64,000 bases of DNA from JABDMH01 sp965222645 (GTDB lineage Bacteria > Bacteroidota > Bacteroidia > Chitinophagales > Saprospiraceae). The position numbers and the translations under genes were made by a program. Below, piece after piece: positions 54,905 to 62,689 of the stretch; position 1 is the stretch's first letter; every line of letters starts with the position of its first letter. The stretch covers positions 3,038,001 through 3,102,000 of the forward strand of contig OZ244968.1 in assembly GCA_965222645.1 (NCBI GenBank), given 5' to 3'. The notes under the pieces are model-generated. The model was not told the DNA's origin, made no database searches, and saw only the letters and a list, made by a program, of their open reading frames with translations.

Positions 54905-55780
54905 ATGGAAAAAAATCGGGTGTTTATTCTTTGGACCCTGGCCATTCTATTAGGTTGTCAGCCTACCACGGACGAGTATAAGAATTCCATTTTAGAATGG
55001 CAAAATGAGCGCCTGGAAAATCTCATTAGGGAAGATGGGTGGGCAACGCTAGCCGGACTCTTCCCTCTCAAGGAAGGAAATCAAAACTTTGGCTCAAGTG
55101 CCGACAGTGACATTTTATTTCCGGATTTTGCTCCTGGTAATATCGGTACGTTTAGTGTATCAGGAGATACGGTATGGATGAAAGTCGATGACGAAGTACC
55201 TGTCTTGATCAATGAGAAGGCTGAAAAAAAAGTGTTGCTCAGTCCAGCAGATGATCTAAGAATATGCAAACTGAACAGATTAGTTTGGCATGCGATCAGA
55301 AGAGGTGACAAGCACTACATCCGGCTTCGGGACAAAGAGCATCCTGCACGCACATCATTGAAAGAAATCCCATACTACCCAATCGATGCAGGCTGGAAAT
55401 TCGAGGCAGTCTTTCACGAGTCACCGGTTAATGTTTCTATTCCAAATGTACTTGACATGATCATCGACAGTAAAAGTCCCGGGTATCTGACATTTGAGCA
55501 TAAAGGCGTAGAACATAAATTACTTGGTTTGGATGGTGGTCCGGAAGAATTATTTTTAATTTTTTATGACCTTACCAGTGGAGATGACACTTATGGGGGT
55601 GGGCGTTATATGTATGTACAAAGACCCGCTGATGGGGAAAAGACAATTCTTGACTTTAATAAAGCTTATTCGCCACCATGTGCCTTTACTTCATTTGCGA
55701 CCTGCTTGCTGCCTCCAAAGGAAAATAGATTACCCTTCGAAATAATCGCCGGGGAAAAAGATCCACATTTTCTACACTAG
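54905..55780 (+). CDS. DUF1684-family lipoprotein
   Basis: 291 residues from the ATG at 54905, chosen because it begins a lipoprotein signal (MEKNRVFILWTLAILLGC); a 21-residue longer reading from 54842 lacks one. The family core shows REDGWATLAGLFPLKEGNQNFGSS (about 42), RLRDKEHPARTSLKEIPYYPIDAGWKFEA (about 150), GGGRYMYV and DFNKAYSPPCAFTSFATCLLPPKENRLPF near the end, all typical of DUF1684. Function unknown; a periplasmic beta protein. A -7-like TACCTTTG is at 54855-54862. It is divergent from the DUF819 gene. Confidence 0.9.
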   Translation: MEKNRVFILWTLAILLGCQPTTDEYKNSILEWQNERLENLIREDGWATLAGLFPLKEGNQNFGSSADSDILFPDFAPGNIGTFSVSGDTVWMKVDDEVPVLINEKAEKKVLLSPADDLRICKLNRLVWHAIRRGDKHYIRLRDKEHPARTSLKEIPYYPIDAGWKFEAVFHESPVNVSIPNVLDMIIDSKSPGYLTFEHKGVEHKLLGLDGGPEELFLIFYDLTSGDDTYGGGRYMYVQRPADGEKTILDFNKAYSPPCAFTSFATCLLPPKENRLPFEIIAGEKDPHFLH

Positions 55781-55885
55781 TTAGTCTAGTGCAACATTTA
55801 TAAAGTATCGGATATTAGTGACGTGGTTATAAGAGATCCCTTAAGTCGAAATCGCCTTTATCCTTTAAAAAGCGGGATCACCTGC

Positions 55886-56485
55886 TTAAGGCAATTCTGA
55901 AATCAGAATATTACGGTATTCAATGCTCATCTCCTTATTGCCATGGAGTTGAAATCCTACCGGACCTTCCTCGCTTGCTGTCTCTGAGGTGTACTGCATA
56001 ACTTCCTTCCCATTGAGCCACGCTGTGTAATGATTACCCACTGCTTTGACCTGAATACTATTCCAATCGTCCAACTTCAAAAGATCTTTCACTCCTGTCG
56101 CTTCTACCGGATAGCCCTTGCCAGGGATATAAGGCGAACAAGTCATATCTCGTTTTAGAGATCCGGAAATTCCGATTTGAATTTGATCGTGATCACTCCT
56201 CATAAATATTCCCGAATCAACCGTCCCTTTACCAAACTTAAAATCACACTTGATGATAAAATCCTTGTAGACTTTTTCCGACCATAAAATATTTCCCTTG
56301 AGATCAGGACCGCTTTCAACCGACAAAATTCCACCTCCAGCTTTCCACCAGATATTGTCTTCAGGTACGACCCACCCACTGAAATCGTTCCCATTAAATA
56401 TCTTGGTAAACGAATCATCACTTTGATGCAATTTTGGTGTACACGCTGCTATGATGAATAAAAAGAAAATCGTCAATTTGTACAT
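55886..56485 (-). CDS. DUF1080 (3-keto-disaccharide hydrolase-like) lipoprotein
   Basis: 199 residues with lipoprotein signal MYKLTIFFLFIIAAC. The concanavalin-type jelly roll is short but complete: FTKIFNGNDFSGWVVPEDNIWWKAGGGIL (about 26-55), FIIKCDFKFGKGTVDSGIFMRSD (about 75-97) and DDWNSIQVKAVGNHYTAWLNGKEVM (about 138-162), all hallmarks of DUF1080. Related proteins hydrolyse 3-keto-glucosides or bind glycans. Given the FAD oxidoreductase and isomerase in this window, a role in a keto-sugar route is possible but not shown by linkage. Confidence 0.9.
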   Translation of the reverse strand: MYKLTIFFLFIIAACTPKLHQSDDSFTKIFNGNDFSGWVVPEDNIWWKAGGGILSVESGPDLKGNILWSEKVYKDFIIKCDFKFGKGTVDSGIFMRSDHDQIQIGISGSLKRDMTCSPYIPGKGYPVEATGVKDLLKLDDWNSIQVKAVGNHYTAWLNGKEVMQYTSETASEEGPVGFQLHGNKEMSIEYRNILISELP

Positions 56486-56561
56486 GATCCTAAGTGTTAA
56501 GTTTTATCAAATATATGAAATATGTCTCCTCACAATAAATTAAAAATTCTTCTTCAATGAA

Positions 56562-57710
56562 TTAATTCCACCAGTGACTGGGATCCATGCGCTTACCAAA
56601 CCCCATCAGCTTATCGAGCCATAACATGAATTTTCTCAGGGGACCGGAAGCCAAGACAATACCGACTTTATTCCACCACTTGCCATAATCCTTATTATAG
56701 GGACAGACTCTTATGCAAATTGCACAATCGCTGTTCATACCGGTCCAAAATTTAAAACATTTTTCAGCATTTACTGTCCATTTAGTAACTCCCCGATGAC
56801 TTGAAATATTCGGGGGTTCAGATTGTGGTGCTCCTGCGGGAATAGCCTTGACCGGGCACGATTCCGCACATCTTCGACAATGGTTGCAAAACTCCTTTAC
56901 ACCAAAAAATGTGGGTTCATCGCATTCCAAAGGAATATCTGTGAACACTTTTGCCAGTCTGACATTGGGTCCAAATTTATGTGTGATAAGCAGCCCATTA
57001 CGCCCGTACTCTCCCAGCCCAGCCAGGATAGCTAATGGAATGTTTTGAGCTGTATCATTCATAGAAGCAAATGCTTCAAATCCGAGATTTGTAATAAATT
57101 GCGCCAGTTGTGTAGCACACCCTAAACTCTGCATATAGCCTACACCAGTCGTTGAGCCACTAATCGCAGACGGAAATGTTTTACCCAATTGATGATCCAT
57201 TGGTATGGCCAACATGATCACATTGTTCAGGTGGTGGGGAATGTCCAGCTCTTTATTTTCGTGCGTCTTGCGATTAAAATTATGTGAGTAGATCCATCGC
57301 TGATCCAGGTTGCATATTCCCACCAAACCTGCGCCAAACAGTTTGGCCACTTTCTTGATTCGTTTCGTGACTAAAATTGAATCAGAGATGTCTACTTTTT
57401 CTTCCGGGCCCGGCGTATGAGTCGAATACATATCCGTAAATCCCTCCACCTTTCCACTGTGCTCAAAATTGTGTTCGCCAACAAAATCGGTCAAATGCCA
57501 ACTGGCATTTCTCAGCGCATAATCCCATTGATTAAAGCCCTTTGACTTCTTAAATTTTTGAGCTAGATCATAACTCGTAAAAAAGGAACCGGGATCAACC
57601 TTGTCATCCCAGATCGTCCTATTGAATATGTCGTTCTTCTGATTAAACCTTCTAAAATCTGATTGAATTCTGAATTCCCCGGTTAGTGCCTGTTTAGATC
57701 CCATGTCCAT
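56562..57710 (-). CDS. Cytosolic reductive-dehalogenase-like iron-sulfur protein
   Basis: 382 residues without Tat signal or membrane segment. The cobalamin-binding-like half has PHHLNNVIMLAIPMD (about 158-172), GYMQSLGCATQLAQFITNLG and ILAGLGEYGRNGLLITHKFGPNVRLAKVFTDIPLECDEP (about 230-268), the shape of RdhA/QueG-type corrinoid enzymes. Two [4Fe-4S] sites follow: CNHCRRCAESCP (about 277-288) and C-x(11)-CAICIRVCPY (about 318-340). Respiratory RdhA enzymes carry a twin-arginine signal and a B partner; neither is here, so this is likely a cytosolic, non-respiratory relative such as a NADPH-linked type or another corrinoid enzyme. QueG is shorter and has a different order. No halogenated substrate can be inferred. 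Confidence 0.82.
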   Translation of the reverse strand: MDMGSKQALTGEFRIQSDFRRFNQKNDIFNRTIWDDKVDPGSFFTSYDLAQKFKKSKGFNQWDYALRNASWHLTDFVGEHNFEHSGKVEGFTDMYSTHTPGPEEKVDISDSILVTKRIKKVAKLFGAGLVGICNLDQRWIYSHNFNRKTHENKELDIPHHLNNVIMLAIPMDHQLGKTFPSAISGSTTGVGYMQSLGCATQLAQFITNLGFEAFASMNDTAQNIPLAILAGLGEYGRNGLLITHKFGPNVRLAKVFTDIPLECDEPTFFGVKEFCNHCRRCAESCPVKAIPAGAPQSEPPNISSHRGVTKWTVNAEKCFKFWTGMNSDCAICIRVCPYNKDYGKWWNKVGIVLASGPLRKFMLWLDKLMGFGKRMDPSHWWN

Positions 57711-57712
57711 TC

Positions 57713-57970
57713 TTACTCTGTCTCACTTATAGCGCAGCACTCTTTGGTGATACACAAATTGCTTTCAACCTCAATGGAGATCCAGATTCTGCCACAATCC
57801 GGACCAATTAGCCACTCATAACCCTCTCCCACATATGTACACTCCATACTGGAAGTTTCATGGGTGCGAATTCGCATCGGATCAACAGCCCTGCGAGAGT
57901 CTCCTATGGAGCACATACTCATGCGCTTCCCAACCCTCAGATGTCTTGGATGGGTCACAAGAGATCCCAT
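57713..57970 (-). CDS. Possible small cysteine-containing protein next to the dehalogenase-like gene
   Basis: Up to 85 residues, ending 2 bp before the ATG of the dehalogenase-like gene. The C-terminal 54 residues from MRIRTHETSS have several Cys (MEC, PDC, NLC, ECC) and an EGYEWLIGPDCGRIWISIEV stretch. The short distance to the next gene suggests a shared transcript, but the length is small, starts are ambiguous and I recognise no family. An overlapping plus-strand frame is equally open, so it may be chance. Confidence 0.3.
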   Translation of the reverse strand: MGSLVTHPRHLRVGKRMSMCSIGDSRRAVDPMRIRTHETSSMECTYVGEGYEWLIGPDCGRIWISIEVESNLCITKECCAISETE

Positions 57971-58101
57971 GGTGACATGTGGTTAGTATTGAAATTTGAC
58001 ATCAATGATGATGTGTTTTATGAAAGATACACCTTTGCTGTATAAAGCACTTGTCTCCGGAAAGATTTTTAGTACAAACGCTAAAAAAGTATCTTCGGGG
58101 C

Positions 58102-58869
58102 ATGTCAAAAATCTATTTTGCCTCTGATTTTCATTTAGGTATAGATGCCCATAAAAGTTCGAAGGAGAGGGAGAAGCAGATTATATCATGGATGGACAAG
58201 ATCAGTGACGATGCTGAGGCGCTTTACCTCGTTGGAGACCTATTTGATTTTTGGTTTGAATATTCTTCAGTTGTTCCTAAGGGTTATATTCGACTGTTAG
58301 GCCGGCTTGCGCAGTGGGTTGATTCTGGTCTAGAATTGTTTGTTTTCACCGGCAATCACGACATGTGGATGGCAGAATACTTAGAAAATGAACTGGGCAT
58401 TAAAATAATCAGGAATCCTATTTCGAAAATAATAAAAGGGAAAAATTTTTTTATCGGTCATGGGGATGGATTGGGCCCGGGAGATAATGGATACAAGTTT
58501 ATAAAGGGAGTCTTTGCAAGTCCGGTTTCACAATGGCTATATGCCAGGTTGCATCCAAATTTTGCCTTTAAATTAGCTCAGTTCTGGAGTGGAAAGAGTC
58601 GTGAGAAAGCTCATCAAAAGGATCAATGGTTAGGCAAGGATAGGGAGTGGCTAGTGCAATTTGCGCAGGAGGAAATAAAAAATAAAAATATAGATTATTT
58701 TGTTTTTGGACACCGGCACCTGCCGATCCACTGCACACTGGAAAATGATGAAAGTAAATACATCAACCTGGGAGATTGGTTGCAATACAATTCGTATGCA
58801 TGGTTTGATGGAGAATTAATGCGAATAGACTTTTATGATAGGGAAGGATTGTCACCAATAGTAGTTTAG
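58102..58869 (+). CDS. lpxH: UDP-2,3-diacylglucosamine diphosphatase-like (LpxH) metallophosphoesterase
   Basis: 255 residues from the ATG at 58102, chosen because it starts at the fold (MSKIYFASDFHLG); the longer TTG reading at 58051 adds 17 unsupported residues. Metal ligands of the calcineurin fold: ASDFHLG (8-14), GDLFDFW (about 44-50), GNHDMW (about 91), FIGHGDGLGPGD (about 125) and FGHRHLP (about 203). This full set, with GDLFDFWFEY, fits LpxH, which cleaves UDP-diacylglucosamine to lipid X in lipid A synthesis, as expected for a Gram-negative cell. A general UDP-sugar phosphoesterase cannot be wholly ruled out. Confidence 0.88.
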   Translation: MSKIYFASDFHLGIDAHKSSKEREKQIISWMDKISDDAEALYLVGDLFDFWFEYSSVVPKGYIRLLGRLAQWVDSGLELFVFTGNHDMWMAEYLENELGIKIIRNPISKIIKGKNFFIGHGDGLGPGDNGYKFIKGVFASPVSQWLYARLHPNFAFKLAQFWSGKSREKAHQKDQWLGKDREWLVQFAQEEIKNKNIDYFVFGHRHLPIHCTLENDESKYINLGDWLQYNSYAWFDGELMRIDFYDREGLSPIVV

Positions 58870-58904
58870 AACCATAAAAAAGATAAAATTAAATACATGT
58901 GGGA

Positions 58905-59735
58905 ATGATGAGTATCCTTAGAAAAAATCTCATCTCATTAGTCATTATATCTGTTCTCATTTCTTGTACAGGTCCCAGGCAAATATCAACTGCAGGTATT
59001 GATAAAAACATTATTGTACCTCATACTGCAGTGGTCGATAAATTAGGCAATTTATATTTTGCTAATAAGGAAAACCAAATACTTAAAAAAGACCCCACAG
59101 GGGTTCAACTCGGTTATTATTCTAATAATTCATTGGGTAATATTTCGCATATTGATGTCACAAGTCCGCTTAAGGTGTTGGTTTTTTATCCGGATTTTAG
59201 TACTGGTGTCGTTCTGGATCGACGTTTGTTAGAAACCAGCCGGTTTAATTTTATCGAGATGGGATTTGGTGAGATTGATCTGGTCGCTTTTTCGAGGGAT
59301 GGTACCGTTTGGATTTTTGATGATCATCGTCAGCGGCTGATTAAAGTAAATCAGCAAGGAGTCGTTTTAACAGAAAGTGAAGATCTCAGGCTTACTTTCA
59401 ACGAAAGGATCAATGCTAATAAAATGATTGAAGCAGGAGGGTCTCTGTATGTCAATGTCCCAAACCGGGGCATCTTAATTTTTGATCTGTTTGGGTTATA
59501 TAAAAGTCAGATTCTCGTTGGCAATATTGTTGACTTTCAGGTCAGTGGGGATTTCACCCTAATTTACACCACAGCTGATCACGAAATGGTCTTTCACAAT
59601 TCAAATTCACTCGAGCAAAAGATTTATCCGATTGAGGAGGAATACCGCGAAGCAAAAATTCTGCTAGGCAGTGACCAAGTCATCGTCGTACGACCAAATG
59701 GGATCGAACACATTCCGATGGAAACCTTTTTTTGA
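58905..59735 (+). CDS. Beta-propeller-like lipoprotein of unknown function
   Basis: 276 residues from the ATG at 58905 (GTG 58899 also possible). Lipoprotein signal SILRKNLISLVIISVLISC. Beta-strand repeats: AVVDKLGNLYFANKENQILKKDPTG (about 42-66), LVAFSRDGTVWIFDDHRQRLIKVNQQGVVL (about 126-156) and GGSLYVNVPNRGILIFDLFGLYKSQIL (about 180). It resembles NHL/6-bladed propellers of periplasmic lipoproteins. It is 35 bp after lpxH, so probably cotranscribed, and converges on frr; no enzyme motif is seen. Confidence 0.72.
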   Translation: MMSILRKNLISLVIISVLISCTGPRQISTAGIDKNIIVPHTAVVDKLGNLYFANKENQILKKDPTGVQLGYYSNNSLGNISHIDVTSPLKVLVFYPDFSTGVVLDRRLLETSRFNFIEMGFGEIDLVAFSRDGTVWIFDDHRQRLIKVNQQGVVLTESEDLRLTFNERINANKMIEAGGSLYVNVPNRGILIFDLFGLYKSQILVGNIVDFQVSGDFTLIYTTADHEMVFHNSNSLEQKIYPIEEEYREAKILLGSDQVIVVRPNGIEHIPMETFF

Positions 59736-59817
59736 TTTTAAACTCGTGCGGAATCAGCAGGATTTTCCACTGAAGAAAAAGTAACTCTATTTATCCGGGA
59801 TTTCACAATCTCTTTTT

Positions 59818-60384
59818 TTAAACGGTCATAATATCATTTTCCTTCGAATCGACCATTTTATCAATTTTATCGCTATAACTATGGGTCATTTTTTCAACTT
59901 CGTCATCCCTTCTTTTTCCGGCATCTTCAGGATAACCGTCTTTGACTGCCTTTTTTATTGCATCTAATACCTTGTGTCGGGTTGAACGCAAACTGATCTT
60001 CCCTTCCTCTCCGAGATGTTTGGCTTGTTTTACCAATTGTTTGCGTCTTTCCTCAGTAAGGGCTGGTATATTGATGCGGATAAATTCGCCATCATTCATA
60101 GGAGTGAGACCGAGATTCGCGGCAAAAATTGCCTGCTCGATTGGGGCGAGCATCGATTTTTCCCATGGCTGAATGGTAATTGTACGAGCGTCGGAGGTGC
60201 CTACATTGGATACCTGGTTGAGGGGTGTCATATTCCCATAGTATTCCACCATTATTCCGCTCAGCATAGAAGGTGATGCCTTTCCGGTCCTGATTTTAGT
60301 CAGCTCCCTATTCAGATGGTTTAATGCATCATCCATTCCTTCCCTGGCGATCTCGATTGCCATGTTTACTTCTTCAGGATCCAT
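59818..60384 (-). CDS. frr: Ribosome recycling factor
   Basis: 188 residues from the ATG at 60384 (MDPEEVNMAIEIAREGMDDA), the normal length; a 17-residue extension from 60435 overlaps the spacer. The family core is complete: LTKIRTGKASPSMLSGIMVEYYG (about 26-48), IQPWEKSMLAPIEQAI (about 74), NDGEFIRINIPALTEERRKQLVKQAKHLGEEGKISLRSTRHKVLD (about 97-141). It splits post-termination ribosomes together with EF-G. Third gene of a leftward group serS - Zn peptidase - frr. Confidence 0.97.
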   Translation of the reverse strand: MDPEEVNMAIEIAREGMDDALNHLNRELTKIRTGKASPSMLSGIMVEYYGNMTPLNQVSNVGTSDARTITIQPWEKSMLAPIEQAIFAANLGLTPMNDGEFIRINIPALTEERRKQLVKQAKHLGEEGKISLRSTRHKVLDAIKKAVKDGYPEDAGKRRDDEVEKMTHSYSDKIDKMVDSKENDIMTV

Positions 60385-60438
60385 AGTCAAGATTTTAAAA
60401 AATGTCGAGTTAAGATAAACAAATAATCTCGGCAATAA

Positions 60439-61125
60439 TCAGCTGCGGAGTCTGGAAAACAGGTATAACAACATCACCAAAGAGGACAGTGCAGCAGCGA
60501 CATAAGTCATAGCAGCCCACTGGAGCGCATCCTTTGCCCCTTCATATTCTGCGCCGGATGCTGTCCCTGTTTGATCAATCCAGACCAGTGCTCGTTTGCT
60601 CGCATCAAATTCTACTGGTAACGTGATCAGGCTAAACAACGTGGTCACTGCAAATGCAGCGATCGTGGCCATGATAATATACCAACTGCCGCTTTCTCCG
60701 GCACCAAATCCACCCAAAGCTATAAGAAGAAGCCATTGTTGTGCCCTTGAAGATACTTTTACCAATGGTACGATGCCAGACCGAAACTTTAGCATGGCAT
60801 ACGAGGTTGCATGTTGCACAGCATGACCACATTCGTGAGCAGCAACTGCCATCGATGCTACACTGCGTCCATGATACACTTCTGGAGACAAGGCCACTGT
60901 CTTTTTAATCGGGTTGTAGTGATCGCTTAGCATACCCTTGGATTCCACGACCTGAACATCATGGACACCATAGTTTGCCAACATTTCCTGTGCTATTTCG
61001 CGTCCGCTCAAACCCCTTTTATTAGGCATCTTACTGTACTTAGCAAATTTGCTTTTTAATCTGCCACTCACTGCCATCCCAATCATACTCATCAGGCCGG
61101 CGAGCAACATATATCCCATATACAT
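60439..61125 (-). CDS. Zinc metallopeptidase of the YugP/Zn_peptidase_2 family
   Basis: 228 residues, four hydrophobic segments (start MYMGYMLLAGLMSMIGMAV, then about 115-135, 150-170 and 205-225). The zinc motif HECGHAVQH is near 97-105 in SVASMAVAAHECGHAVQHATSYAML. LSPEVYHGRSVASMAV precedes it, as in PF04298. It is an integral membrane peptidase of unclear target. 54 bp upstream of frr and 19 bp from serS, so probably one operon. Confidence 0.92.
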   Translation of the reverse strand: MYMGYMLLAGLMSMIGMAVSGRLKSKFAKYSKMPNKRGLSGREIAQEMLANYGVHDVQVVESKGMLSDHYNPIKKTVALSPEVYHGRSVASMAVAAHECGHAVQHATSYAMLKFRSGIVPLVKVSSRAQQWLLLIALGGFGAGESGSWYIIMATIAAFAVTTLFSLITLPVEFDASKRALVWIDQTGTASGAEYEGAKDALQWAAMTYVAAALSSLVMLLYLFSRLRS

Positions 61126-61144
61126 ATCGATTTCTTTTTCTTAA

Positions 61145-62425
61145 TCAAATACTTTCAAATCCGGTGAATGCCTGTAATACCGCTGGTATCCTAATGCCAT
61201 TTTCATACTGATTGTTCTCAAGGATAGCTGCTACAATCCTTGCCAAGGCAAGTGCGCTGCCGTTCAGGGTATGTGCCAGGCGGGGTTTTTCGCCACCTTC
61301 CCGATATCTCAACTTCAGTCTATTGCTCTGAAAAGTGCCGAAATTGGACACAGAGCTGACTTCCAACCACTTTTCCTGCGCTGCTGAATAGACCTCAAAG
61401 TCATATGTAAGTGCCGATGTAAACCCCAAGTCACCACTACATAAACGCAACACTCTGTATGGGAGTTCCAGTTTGACGAGTAGTTGTTCTACGTGATCGC
61501 ACATCTCATCCAGGACACCATGGGATTTTTCCGGCTGTACAACTTGCACTATCTCAACCTTATCAAACTGATGTACCCGGTTTAGGCCTTTGACATCGGA
61601 GCCATATGATCCGGCTTCCCTGCGAAAACACGGTGTATATCCAGTCAGCTTTACAGGAAGGTCCTCCTTTTTTAGAATTTCATCTCTCAATATGTTAGTA
61701 AGGGGTACCTCTGCCGTAGGAATCAGATACAGATTGTCCCGTTCTACGAAATACATTTGGCCCTCTTTATCGGGAAGTTGACCTGTGGCTCTTGCCGAAT
61801 CTTCATTTACAAGCAGGGGTGGAATGACTTCCTCATAACCCGCTTCATGCGCCTTTTCCAGAAAAAAGTTGATTAGGGCTCGTTCTAATTTAGCTCCTTT
61901 ACCCCGGTATACAGGAAATCCGGAACCCGTTAGCTTGACACCGAGTTTAAAGTCAATCAGATTATACTTTTCTGCCAAACTCCAGTGTGGAAGGGGATCA
62001 AAACACTCAAAGACAGGCATCGTACCACCCCAGTCCCTCACGATTTCATTGTCGTTATCGGTACTGCCTTTCGGTACAGATTCGTGCGGAATATTGGGCA
62101 ATTCTACCAGCTTCTCCTTCATTTGTAGCTGGATCATAATCATCTCATCCTCCATGACCTTGATCTCATTTTTGCCATTGGCTACTTCACTTCTCAATGC
62201 CTCTGCCTCATCCCTCGCTCCTTTTGCAAAGAGGTCTCCAATCTTTTTTGACTGAATTCTCGCCTCCGCCAATCGGGAATCCAAAGCAGTCTGAACACTT
62301 TTTCTACGATCATCCAGTGCGACGATTTCATCGATCATGTTGCCCCAATCTGTTGTCTCATTGCGCTTTTTCAATCCTTCGACTACATCCTCTCGATTTT
62401 TCCTTAAAATGTTGATTTCCAGCAT
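61145..62425 (-). CDS. serS: Seryl-tRNA synthetase
   Basis: 426 residues, full length. The N-terminal coiled-coil arm (about 30-105) is followed by the class II core: GSGFPVYRGKGAKLERALINFFLEKAHEAGYEEVIPPLLVN (about 167-207, motif 1), LIPTAEVPLTNILRDEILKKEDLPVKLTGYTPCFRREAGSYGSDVKGLNRVHQFDKVEIVQ (about 233-292, motif 2) and HTLNGSALALARIVAAILENNQ (about 387-408, motif 3). It charges tRNA-Ser. It is first in the leftward group; a TANNTTTG element (62486-62493) lies about 60 bp upstream. Confidence 0.97.
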   Translation of the reverse strand: MLEINILRKNREDVVEGLKKRNETTDWGNMIDEIVALDDRRKSVQTALDSRLAEARIQSKKIGDLFAKGARDEAEALRSEVANGKNEIKVMEDEMIMIQLQMKEKLVELPNIPHESVPKGSTDNDNEIVRDWGGTMPVFECFDPLPHWSLAEKYNLIDFKLGVKLTGSGFPVYRGKGAKLERALINFFLEKAHEAGYEEVIPPLLVNEDSARATGQLPDKEGQMYFVERDNLYLIPTAEVPLTNILRDEILKKEDLPVKLTGYTPCFRREAGSYGSDVKGLNRVHQFDKVEIVQVVQPEKSHGVLDEMCDHVEQLLVKLELPYRVLRLCSGDLGFTSALTYDFEVYSAAQEKWLEVSSVSNFGTFQSNRLKLRYREGGEKPRLAHTLNGSALALARIVAAILENNQYENGIRIPAVLQAFTGFESI

Positions 62426-62485
62426 TTAACCTTTATTTTTATTGTCGTATCAGCCTGTTTTTTACAAGAATTCGATGATTTTTTG

Positions 62486-62493
62486 CAAATATA
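62486..62493 (-). promoter_or_regulatory. Candidate -7 promoter element of the serS operon
   Basis: TATATTTG on the minus strand fits TAnnTTTG exactly and is 61 bp upstream of the serS start. No good -33 TTTG at 19-20 bp spacing is present, so the call is tentative. Confidence 0.3.
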
Positions 62494-62689
62494 CTGGATC
62501 GTATAAGAAAATAACCCTATTTTTGCAAGGCCAAAGAAAGGAGACACCTCCTTCGCTACTTGCATCATTTCGAGTATCCTTTGAGCTTTTTCCTGGATTT
62601 TTTTATTCACAAGCCATATTATTTATTGCTTACTGGTTTTAAAAATCTATTCTCAAAACCATGTTTGAATTTAAAATCATTTTGAGTTG

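Noticed and set aside
62518..62525. TATTTTTG as a promoter of rho
   Set aside because: It lies 165 bp from the start and lacks a -33 element at the right distance.
62404..62610. A 68-residue minus-strand frame overlapping the serS start
   Set aside because: It lacks a clear family or ribosome-binding site, overlaps serS and lies in its promoter region.
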